Source: Gillisella vitis
Lineage (GTDB): Bacteria; Pseudomonadota; Alphaproteobacteria; Rhizobiales; Rhizobiaceae
DNA length: 64,000 nucleotides
Assembly: GCF_021559775.1 (NCBI RefSeq)
Contig: NZ_CP056050.1
Span: 248,001 to 312,000, forward strand
Direction of reading: 5' to 3'
In this document: positions 33,050-40,556 of the stretch, piece by piece
Position numbering within the stretch: the first letter of the stretch is position 1
Layout of the letters: each line of letters begins with the position of its first letter
Program-made: the position numbers and the translations under genes
The notes under the pieces: generated by a model
Told to the model about the DNA's origin: nothing
The model's database searches: none
The model's input: only the letters and a program-made list of their open reading frames with translations

Positions 33050-36000
33050 TGCTTGAGCACCGAGGTCTGGCTCTGGATGAGACGCAATTCCTCCGACTGC
33101 TTCAGCGACTGGACGGTGCGTTCGTGGGCCGCAAGCTGTTGGGCTGCGCGCATCACCGGCCAGGCTTGCTTCAGACGCTCCTTCTGCTCTGGCTCCATTC
33201 CGTTTGAGAGCGTGTCGAAAATCTTGCCGGACGGTTCGCGCGCGGCATTTGTCAGCAGCGTGCGTTCCCCGAATCGCTGGGTGACGGCCTGGTTGAACCC
33301 GTCGATTTCCAGCTTGGTTTCACGATTGCTGAGCGCATTTGCCATGGCTGCTGGCAGGTCGTTACGGTCAATCGCATAGCGCACGCGCTCCAGCACCACA
33401 TGTGCCGCCGGCGACAACGCTGGAATGTCGATCGATATGCGCTGGCGCAATACCTGCTCGTCAGCCTTCAGCCGCTGCACGGCAGTCTCGCGCATCCTCA
33501 GATAGTGCTCAAGATCGCGCTTCAGGGCGGGGACGTTCAGTTCTGCGACGCGACGGTGCTCGCGGTCGGCCTTACTGGCGAGAATGCCGGTCTTACCCCT
33601 GAGCGGTCCGATCGACACCGGGGCGGTCGTCAGCGTCTGAAGCGCCAATTTGGCCGTTTCCTTATCCGCCAGAACCGCATCGAAGTTCATCGCCCGGAAG
33701 GCGGTCTCGGGATCGGCAAAGACGTAAGAAAAGCGGGTCGAGACCTCCTCCCATTGTTGTCTGAGGGCTGGATCAGTGTCGAGCTTATGCTCCACCGTAT
33801 CGGCAACGGAACCGGAAAATGTCTTGATGCCTGCGACCATGGGCGCGGCCTCCTTGATTGTTTGGGTTTTCGGGGGATGGTGCAGACCGAGACGCTCTGC
33901 AAAGCTTGCAAGGCGCTGGCCAAGATCGACTAGTTTCGTCTTCTGGCGCAGCGTCCAGTCGAGTTGGTCGCGGACAAGTGTGCGGGCCACCTGGACGATG
34001 TTGAGCCCGCGGCTTTCCGCAAACCGCAGCGCCTCGCGGTAAAGCTTTCCGCGCTCGTAATCGAGCGTGGTCTCCTTGGCATTCTTGCGGGAGAGTACCT
34101 TGGCCAGGCCGCCGTTGAAGGCGAAGGACCGGCGTCCGTAGTAAAGCTGCAAATCCTCGCGATGGCGGGTCATCGCCACATAGGTCAGATGCCGGTCGAG
34201 GGAAAGGCTTGCCAACACCTTCACGCGGTCGACGGTCGCGCCTTGCGATTTATGGATCGTCGTGGCGTAACCATGATCGAGATTGCTGTAGAAGCGTTGC
34301 TCGACGATGACCTGCCGGCGCTCATCACCTTCTCCGATGATAGCAACGATCCTGTTCGGTGCGGCCTCAATGACCTGAGCGATCATGCCGTTCTTGACGC
34401 CAAGCGAGGTCTCATTCTTCAGGAATACGATCTGGTCGCCCACGTCGAACTGCCTGACACCGTCAGCCGTTTTGAAGACATGGCCCTCGCCGACAATGCC
34501 GCGTTCAACGAGTTTTTCGCGGGCCATGACGTTGAGCATGCGCACGTCACGGCGCAGATGCGCGAGGATCAACGTTGTCTTCGTCTGATCGTAATCGTGG
34601 TTCCAGTCACCGATCAGACGCTCGACCGCCTCGGCCTTGAGGCGCGTTCCCGTGATCCTGACATTGGCATCATAGGCGGTCAGCGCCTTTTCCACATTGC
34701 CCCGGGCCAGATCGAGGGACGCCTTGCGCATCCAGTCCTCGCGCTGGCGATAGATTGTCTCGAGTTCGGCATAACCTATGCGGTCGACGAGGGCGCGGAA
34801 GGCAGCCCCCGCCTCGATCGGCTGGAGCTGTTCGGGATCGCCGACCAGAACGATCTTGGCGCCTGCCCTGACGACGGCATCGACAAAGCCGGCCATCTGT
34901 TTTGAGGCGACCATACCTGCTTCGTCCATGACGAAGACGGTTCTGTCATCGAGAACGTCACGACCACGGTTCCAGCGCAGTTCCCATGACGCGAGCGTCC
35001 GGCTCTGGATCCCGGCTTCCTTCTCCAGACCCTCCGCCGCCTTGCCGGCAAGCGCACCGCCGACGACACGGTATCCGGCCAGTTCCCACGCCTCGCGGGC
35101 AGCCTTCATCATCGTGGTCTTGCCAGCGCCGGCGCGTCCAACCACGGCCGCGATCCGGGAGGGTCTGGCGATCAGCTCGATTGCGGTTTTCTGCTCGTCC
35201 GACAGACGCTCATGCCGCCGGAACGTTGCGTTCAGAGCAGCATCGGAGACATCATGACCGTACCGGTTCGACAGCCATAACGCCTGCCGCACCATCGTCG
35301 CTTCCAGCCGGATCATCGCCCGGGTCGAATAACGGGCTGGCACCTTTTCTCCGGTCGCGAACTCGATCGTGTCACGCTGCAAACGCAAGACTTCCGGGTT
35401 CTGGATGATGCGTAACATCAGTTGCTGGAAAACAGCCGGGTCATCGACATAGCGATGCAGAACCTTGGCGACATCGCGTTCATCGAAAACACTCCTTTCC
35501 CGCGTGATCATATCGAGCACGATGCCCGGTTTACGAAGAATACGGCGGGCGTTATCGCGGCGAAGCTGCTCATTAAGCTCGATCCGCTCGAGTTCTGGAC
35601 GCAAAGCCTTACTCTTGGCTTTACGCTCGATCGCTTTGGTGCCAACGCCGAGATGAATGGTCGGCTCCAGATCGATACCCTGCTTCTCATAGGAGCGGCC
35701 ATCGACACGAAGATCGAAACCCCTGAGCGCCAGGTGATGGTTGAGCCGCTCAAACCAACCATCACGCAGGGCGTTGAAATCTTCGGTCGAACCGGCCCAG
35801 AGTTCGTAGACGATCTTACCAGATTTCGTGCGGACAGGCTGGCCATCCTCACCAATGACTGCAACCTTCTTTGCCCCAAACCCATCTTCGGAGAGCGGCC
35901 GCAATGTCGTCATCAGGTGGATGTGCGGATTTCCAGGATTGTCATGATAGACCCAATCGGCCACCATGCCCTTGGCAAGGATGTGCTTTTCCACGAAGTC

Positions 36001-36360
36001 GCGTACCAGTGCGATGTTCTGCTCGGCCGTCAGCTCCAGCGGAAGTGCGATTGTCAGGTCTCGCGCGAGCTGGGCATCGGAGCGCTTCTCGAAGGCCTCG
36101 ACCTTGTTCCAGAAGGCTTCGACCGCTCCCGATACAGAGCGATCGGCGATAAGGGAGCGGACCCAATTCGGGGCATCGGCTGGCAGAACAAATTCCTGAT
36201 GCAGCAGGCCCTGTTTGCGTGTGTAATCGATCGTGCGCGCCTCTCGCTCATATTCCATTTTCGCGCAATGCCGGTAGGCCGCAGACAGCACGGCACTGCG
36301 GCCGTCGCCGCGGCTGATGATGCTGGCTGAGAAATGGGCGATGGCCACCGCGTAAAACAC
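33046..36360 (-). CDS. traA: Conjugative relaxase/helicase TraA
   Basis: 1,104 residues. The N-terminal MobA/MobL-type relaxase domain (SRGDGRSAVLSAAYRHCAKM; metal-binding NPHIHLMTT near residue 147) nicks oriT. The middle is a superfamily I helicase like TraI/RecD2 (Walker A GRAGAGKTT near residue 415, VFVMDEAGMV, and VAMTRHREDL for motif VI). It has the Ti-type fused architecture and full length. A GTG at 36348 (VAIAHFSASIIS) matches the usual N-terminus better than the ATG at 36360. It is divergent from traC; oriT and the TraR box lie between. Confidence 0.96.
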   Translation of the reverse strand: MFYAVAIAHFSASIISRGDGRSAVLSAAYRHCAKMEYEREARTIDYTRKQGLLHQEFVLPADAPNWVRSLIADRSVSGAVEAFWNKVEAFEKRSDAQLARDLTIALPLELTAEQNIALVRDFVEKHILAKGMVADWVYHDNPGNPHIHLMTTLRPLSEDGFGAKKVAVIGEDGQPVRTKSGKIVYELWAGSTEDFNALRDGWFERLNHHLALRGFDLRVDGRSYEKQGIDLEPTIHLGVGTKAIERKAKSKALRPELERIELNEQLRRDNARRILRKPGIVLDMITRERSVFDERDVAKVLHRYVDDPAVFQQLMLRIIQNPEVLRLQRDTIEFATGEKVPARYSTRAMIRLEATMVRQALWLSNRYGHDVSDAALNATFRRHERLSDEQKTAIELIARPSRIAAVVGRAGAGKTTMMKAAREAWELAGYRVVGGALAGKAAEGLEKEAGIQSRTLASWELRWNRGRDVLDDRTVFVMDEAGMVASKQMAGFVDAVVRAGAKIVLVGDPEQLQPIEAGAAFRALVDRIGYAELETIYRQREDWMRKASLDLARGNVEKALTAYDANVRITGTRLKAEAVERLIGDWNHDYDQTKTTLILAHLRRDVRMLNVMAREKLVERGIVGEGHVFKTADGVRQFDVGDQIVFLKNETSLGVKNGMIAQVIEAAPNRIVAIIGEGDERRQVIVEQRFYSNLDHGYATTIHKSQGATVDRVKVLASLSLDRHLTYVAMTRHREDLQLYYGRRSFAFNGGLAKVLSRKNAKETTLDYERGKLYREALRFAESRGLNIVQVARTLVRDQLDWTLRQKTKLVDLGQRLASFAERLGLHHPPKTQTIKEAAPMVAGIKTFSGSVADTVEHKLDTDPALRQQWEEVSTRFSYVFADPETAFRAMNFDAVLADKETAKLALQTLTTAPVSIGPLRGKTGILASKADREHRRVAELNVPALKRDLEHYLRMRETAVQRLKADEQVLRQRISIDIPALSPAAHVVLERVRYAIDRNDLPAAMANALSNRETKLEIDGFNQAVTQRFGERTLLTNAAREPSGKIFDTLSNGMEPEQKERLKQAWPVMRAAQQLAAHERTVQSLKQSEELRLIQSQTSVLKQ

Positions 36361-36407
36361 TCCCGGTTCGAATCTCGTTCGTCGGGGGCGACGAGCCCAC
36401 TACGGCC

Positions 36408-36465
36408 CCGCCAGGGCGGAAAGCAACCACGTCGCATCAGCGACGTATAATTGCGCCCTTGGAGC
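36408..36465. other. oriT: Origin of transfer (oriT), Ti/RSF1010-like
   Basis: The inverted repeat ACGTCGC-ATCA-GCGACGT (36429-36446) is followed by TATAATTGCGCCCTTGG. The TTGCGCCCT segment resembles the nick region of Ti-plasmid and IncQ oriT sites (TAAGTGCGCCCT). It lies between traA and traC, as in Ti plasmids. The nick is expected within or beside GCGCCCT (about 36453-36459), by analogy only. Confidence 0.85.
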
Positions 36466-36513
36466 CATTCCTACGGAACGGCGGGATCATTCACGAAAGC
36501 ATCGCCCTTGGCG

Positions 36514-36531
36514 ATCTGCAGATCTGCAGAT
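36514..36531. promoter_or_regulatory. tra box (TraR operator)
   Basis: ATCTGCAGATCTGCAGAT is a perfect 18-bp palindrome and matches the Ti tra box ATGTGCAGATCTGCACAT at 16 of 18 positions. It sits in the divergent traA/traC region, 66 bp before the traC start ribosome site, where TraR would activate both operons. Confidence 0.9.
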
Positions 36532-36596
36532 TCCGTTTGTCGCGCATCCGGGAGAAAGTTGGCGTCGCAACAGCAACGCCAGGGAGAGCAACCGGA

Positions 36597-36893
36597 ATGA
36601 AAAAGCCATCGTCGAAGATCAGGGAAGAAATCGCCAGATTGCAGGACCAGCTGAGAGCAGCCGAAACACGCGAGGCCGAACGCATCGGCCGGATCGCGCT
36701 GAAGGCCGGGATTGGGGAGATCGAGATTGACGAGGCAGAGCTTCAGGCGGCTTTCGAGGAAATTGCACGACGGTTTCGCGGAGGCAAAGGACCTGCGACC
36801 GGAAAAGAAAATGGGCGTGGTGAAAAGCCAAGTCACAACACACACCCCTCGGTCGCGTCTGGCACGGATGCGAGCAGCACTGGTGAGGCTTGA
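36597..36893 (+). CDS. traC: Conjugal transfer protein TraC
   Basis: 98 residues from the ATG at 36597, preceded by AGGGAGA. It begins MKKPSSKIREEIARLQDQLR, as in Ti TraC, with a coiled-coil N-terminus and FEEIARRFRGGKG. TraC is a relaxosome accessory protein. Upstream in-frame codons from 36459 run through the tra box and are rejected. The C-terminal tail is low-complexity. Confidence 0.92.
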   Translation: MKKPSSKIREEIARLQDQLRAAETREAERIGRIALKAGIGEIEIDEAELQAAFEEIARRFRGGKGPATGKENGRGEKPSHNTHPSVASGTDASSTGEA

Positions 36894-36897
36894 TCGG

Positions 36898-37113
36898 ATG
36901 GCGAAGGGGATGACGACAGAAGCGCGCAAAAAGGACACGCGCGAAAAGATCGAGTTCGGTGGCCTGATCGTCAAAGCGGGCTTGCGCTATGAGAAGCGGG
37001 CGCTGCTGCTCGGTCTTCTGATCGATGCGAGCAAAAGGATCAAGGACAATGAGACGGAGCGATCGCGCCTGACGTCCATCGGCGTGGAGGCGTTTGGCAA
37101 TGACAGCGAATAG
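36898..37113 (+). CDS. traD: Conjugal transfer protein TraD
   Basis: 71 residues, MAKGMTTEARKKDTREKIEF, with KIEFGGLIVKAGLRYEKRALLLGLL as in Ti TraD. It is a small accessory relaxosome protein. It starts 4 bp after traC and overlaps traG by 14 bp, so the three are coupled. An ATG at 36910 is an alternative start. Confidence 0.92.
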   Translation: MAKGMTTEARKKDTREKIEFGGLIVKAGLRYEKRALLLGLLIDASKRIKDNETERSRLTSIGVEAFGNDSE

Positions 37114-39067
37114 GCTTTTGCTGTTCGTTCTGCTGGCGGCAATCATGCTTGCCGCGTTGGTAATGACATCCGGAATGGAACATCGGCTGGCGGAGTTCGG
37201 CTCCTCGACCCAGGCGAAGCTGATGCTAGGACGAACTGGCCTTGCCCTCCCCTACATCGCCGTCGCCGCAATTGGTGCCATTGCATTGTTTGCGGCAAAT
37301 GGATCAGCCGACATCAAGACGGTGGGTGTGAGCGTCCTTGCCGCAAACAGTGCGGCGATCGTTATCGCGATGATACGCGAGACGATCCGCCTGACCGGCA
37401 TCGCTAGCAGCGTACCGGCAGGGCAATCGGTTCTCACCTATGCCGATCCAGCGACAGCGGTCGGTGCGGGCGTCGCCTTCATCAGCGCAATGTTTGCGTT
37501 GCGCGTTACGATCAAGGGAAATGCCGCTTTTGCTCAAACCGGACCTAAGCGGATCGGCGGAAAGCGAGCGGTGCATGGCGAAGCCGACTGGATGAAGTTG
37601 CAGGAGGCGGCAAAGCTCTTTCCCGAACCCGGCGGCATCGTTATTGGCGAGCGATATAGAGTCGACAAGGACAGCGTGGCCACCATGCCTTTTCGGGCCG
37701 ATGAGCCACAGAGCTGGGGTGCGGGCGGCAAGTCGCAGCTGCTCTGCTTCGATGGGTCGTTTGGCTCCTCGCACGGCATCGTTTTTGCAGGCTCCGGCGG
37801 TTTCAAGACGACGTCGGTGACGATCCCAACAGCGCTCAAATGGGGTGGCGGGCTGGTTGTGCTTGATCCGTCAAGCGAGGTTGCACCGATGGTCGTTGAT
37901 CACAGGCGCAAGGCTGGCCGGAAGGTGATTGTGCTGGATCCCACCCTTCAGGGAGTGGGCTTCAACGCGCTCGACTGGATCGGCCGTCACGGCAATACGA
38001 AGGAAGAAGATATTGTCGCCGTGGCCACCTGGATCATGACCGACAATGCGCGCACCGCATCCGTCCGCGACGACTTCTTTCGCGCCTCGGCCATGCAGCT
38101 TTTGACCGCACTCATCGCCGACGTTTGTCTGTCCGGCCACACCGACGCGAAGAACCAGACACTACGCCGTGTCCGGGCCAATCTCTCCGAACCGGAGCCC
38201 AAGCTGCGGGGACGTTTGACCGAGATTTATGAACAGTCGGAATCCGACTTCGTGAAAGAGAACGTCGCTGTCTTCGTCAACATGACGCCGGAGACGTTTT
38301 CCGGTGTCTACGCGAACGCGGTGAAGGAGACACACTGGCTGTCCTATCCGCACTATGCTGGCCTCGTATCTGGTGACAGTTTTTCGACCGACGATCTAGC
38401 CAACGGTGGAACGGATATCTTCATTGCACTCGATTTGAAGGTGCTGGAAGCCCATCCAGGCCTGGCACGAGTCGTCATCGGCGCGCTGCTCAACGCCATT
38501 TACAATCGCAACGGTGATGTGAAGGGACGCACGCTCTTCCTGCTCGATGAGGTCGCCCGGCTCGGATACCTGCGTATCCTAGAAACCGCACGCGATGCCG
38601 GGCGCAAATACGGCATCACGCTGACGCTGATCTTCCAGTCGCTGGGCCAGATGCGCGAGGCTTATGGGGGTCGGGACGCGACGTCCAAATGGTTCGAGTC
38701 CGCATCCTGGATATCATTTGCGGCGATCAACGATCCTGATACCGCAGATTATATCTCGAAACGTTGTGGTGACACCACGGTTGAGGTCGACCAAACCAAT
38801 CGCTCTTCCGGCATGAAGGGATCGTCACGGTCGCGATCAAAACAGCTCAGCCGCCGGCCACTGATCCTGCCGCATGAGCTGCTGCGCATGCGCAGCGACG
38901 AGCAAATCGTCTTTACTGCTGGCAATGCGCCGCTACGCTGCGGGCGCGCCATCTGGTTTCGACGTGAAGACATGAAAGCCTGCGTTGGAGAGAATAGGTT
39001 CCACCACCCCCATACGACAACAACGGCCATTACCGCACCCAAAGTGACGAAGTCGGATGAAGACTGA
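37100..39067 (+). CDS. traG: Type IV coupling protein TraG
   Basis: About 655 residues. N-terminal membrane segments (RLLLFVLLAAIMLAALVM; ALPYIAVAAIGAIALFAA) are followed by a VirD4-type ATPase: Walker A GSGGFKTTS near residue 232 and Walker B LFLLDEVARLG near residue 480. It links the TraA-oriT relaxosome to the mating channel, whose trb genes are not in this window. The ATG at 37100 is chosen over a TTG at 37094. Confidence 0.96.
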   Translation: MTANRLLLFVLLAAIMLAALVMTSGMEHRLAEFGSSTQAKLMLGRTGLALPYIAVAAIGAIALFAANGSADIKTVGVSVLAANSAAIVIAMIRETIRLTGIASSVPAGQSVLTYADPATAVGAGVAFISAMFALRVTIKGNAAFAQTGPKRIGGKRAVHGEADWMKLQEAAKLFPEPGGIVIGERYRVDKDSVATMPFRADEPQSWGAGGKSQLLCFDGSFGSSHGIVFAGSGGFKTTSVTIPTALKWGGGLVVLDPSSEVAPMVVDHRRKAGRKVIVLDPTLQGVGFNALDWIGRHGNTKEEDIVAVATWIMTDNARTASVRDDFFRASAMQLLTALIADVCLSGHTDAKNQTLRRVRANLSEPEPKLRGRLTEIYEQSESDFVKENVAVFVNMTPETFSGVYANAVKETHWLSYPHYAGLVSGDSFSTDDLANGGTDIFIALDLKVLEAHPGLARVVIGALLNAIYNRNGDVKGRTLFLLDEVARLGYLRILETARDAGRKYGITLTLIFQSLGQMREAYGGRDATSKWFESASWISFAAINDPDTADYISKRCGDTTVEVDQTNRSSGMKGSSRSRSKQLSRRPLILPHELLRMRSDEQIVFTAGNAPLRCGRAIWFRREDMKACVGENRFHHPHTTTTAITAPKVTKSDED

Positions 39068-39129
39068 CGTGGTACGCTCCTGTCAACAGGGCGATCCATA
39101 CCTATCCGTTTTGTCCACATTGGGCGCGG

Positions 39130-39369
39130 CTACGTTTCTTTGCAACCAGTCGAGGCCGCTTCGACGTCGAGGTGTTTCGGCTCGGCTGTTGGCATCCAGC
39201 CTCGTGTATATCCGCAGCCCATTGCAACCGCCGCCAGCCGCAACTGTTCATGAAGATGGCGACAATCTTTGAGTAAAGTCCGGATGGCGGCCGTCGCGTC
39301 TCCATCGTGCCAAGCGATGAGGTGAGCCGCCTCATCATGAACCTGGGGTTCAATTGGTTTTGTTTGCAT
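39130..39369 (-). CDS. Hypothetical plasmid protein (79 aa)
   Basis: Starts MQTKPIEPQVHDEAAHLIAW; helical, with LLKDCRHLHEQLRLAAVAMG. No family is recognised. It overlaps the upstream 69-residue gene by 20 bp and forms a minus-strand pair with it. An upstream ATG at 39405 is less likely because it lies deeper in the preceding gene. Confidence 0.55.
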   Translation of the reverse strand: MQTKPIEPQVHDEAAHLIAWHDGDATAAIRTLLKDCRHLHEQLRLAAVAMGCGYTRGWMPTAEPKHLDVEAASTGCKET

Positions 39370-39559
39370 GGCCCGCCCCGATGTTGAGAGTGAGTTGCTG
39401 GCCACCGTATTTCCTTACCATATATGTCGGAGGACGACGTATCATGGCCTCTGCCTTGCGTTGCATTTCCAAGCGTTGAGCCATGTGGACCTCACGGGCA
39501 GCTCGTATCTTGGATATTTCCTGCCTGGCGTTTTGAATTGCAATGTCGGCTGTGTTCAT
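39350..39559 (-). CDS. Hypothetical plasmid protein (69 aa)
   Basis: Starts MNTADIAIQNARQEISKIRA; a basic, coiled-coil-like helix (REVHMAQRLEMQRKAEAMIRR) then YMVRKYGGQQLTLN. Unrecognised family. A LexA-type box lies 18 bp upstream of the start, so the pair may be SOS-induced. Confidence 0.55.
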   Translation of the reverse strand: MNTADIAIQNARQEISKIRAAREVHMAQRLEMQRKAEAMIRRPPTYMVRKYGGQQLTLNIGAGHANKTN

Positions 39560-39576
39560 GGTGGTCTCCGATCAAT

Positions 39577-39591
39577 GTTCACTTTATGTTC
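39577..39591 (-). promoter_or_regulatory. LexA (SOS) box candidate
   Basis: GTTCACTTTATGTTC fits GTTC-N7-GTTC with an AT-rich spacer and lies 18-32 bp upstream of the ATG at 39559. That is the usual distance for an operator overlapping a promoter. Confidence 0.5.
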
Positions 39592-39917
39592 TCATCATCG
39601 ATAGAGAACGTCAAGCCTCAACACGACATATCGAAGATCCTCATGGCATCTGCGACCGTGCATCTTATCAAGAGATTCCGGGACACCGCGCGTTTGGTGC
39701 CATCTTCGATGGATGATCTTGCACCCACAAAAGAGCACATTGGCCGTCATTGCGAATTTGCCCGCGGGATCGCGCTGCAACCCGAATGGGGCAACATCAC
39801 CTCGCCCATTTCGGTATTGTCCAACAGCGGCGGTTCATCACGGCTTCGAATCAATCAAGCCGTATCGATTCTGAAAAGTCGTTGGACGCAGCTCCAAGAG
39901 GAAACAACAATGCGGTC
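39592..39917. other. Intergenic stretch upstream of the WGR gene
   Basis: Open frames exist on the plus strand but none has recognisable content or a good start. It is treated as noncoding, with the promoter of the WGR gene presumably here. Confidence 0.4.
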
Positions 39918-40175
39918 ATGGAAAAAGACGTGAAAGACCTGGTTCATCTTCACCGTATTGACACGAAGCAGAACATGCGACGTTTCTACTTGCTTGCAAT
40001 CCAGCCAACACTGTTTGGTGGCGCATCAGTCATTCGCAACTGGGGCCGGATCGGCTCAGGCGGCCAGACAATGATTGAAACCTTCGATCGCCAGGAAGAT
40101 GCGAATTTGGCCGTTTCCCACCTCGAGCGCGCAAAGAAACGACGGGGTTATTCCGAGGTCAATCGCACTGAATAG
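39918..40175 (+). CDS. WGR-domain protein
   Basis: 85 residues from MEKDVKDLVHLHRID. The WGR domain is evident: RRFYLLAIQPTLFGGASVIR, NWGRIGSGGQ, then SHLERAKKRRGYSEV. WGR domains bind nucleic acid ends in PARPs and in bacterial proteins. Small single-domain copies are common on rhizobial plasmids, with unknown roles. A broken relative lies at 48695. Confidence 0.88.
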   Translation: MEKDVKDLVHLHRIDTKQNMRRFYLLAIQPTLFGGASVIRNWGRIGSGGQTMIETFDRQEDANLAVSHLERAKKRRGYSEVNRTE

Positions 40176-40556
40176 CTGCCTCTTATTGTAGTGGCGCGCA
40201 ATAAATGAGAATGAAATCACATTCGTTGCGATGAATGCACATGATTGATTTCGAGTATCATGCTCATTGATCCTCGAACCTACTCCGGCAGGGGTGTGCA
40301 GCTTTTGATGGCACTGATGAGTCAGGATGCTTGGGTTTTGGCCTGTTGCTCAACAAAAAGCGACGGTTTAAAGCGAATTGCTGCAAAAACACAACCAGAC
40401 AAAAATCTACAACCGAGACCTTGACCTTTTGGTAGGGTGATCTAGGTTCCAAGTTCGATGTCGTGATTGCGACACTTCGTGAGTGAATATTAGAATAGCC
40501 ATTGCGTGGCCAGCAATACGATCTGTTGATTTTGAAAACGACATTTGGGGGCTTCC
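40176..40556. other. Intergenic stretch before the T6SS island
   Basis: No gene is seen. It is A/T-richer than its surroundings and must contain the promoter of the vgrG operon, but no clear -35/-10 pair stood out. Confidence 0.4.

Noticed and set aside
33053..36330. Long plus-strand frames opposite traA (for example 33964-34905 and 35422-36330)
   Set aside because: They are antisense to the well-supported traA coding sequence, and their translations look like mirror composition with no domain.
36366..36380. GTTC-N7-GTTC match near the traA start, also resembling a tRNA T-loop (GGTTCGAATC)
   Set aside because: The spacer is not AT-rich and one or two such matches are expected by chance. No acceptor stem, anticodon arm or D-arm of a tRNA could be drawn around it.
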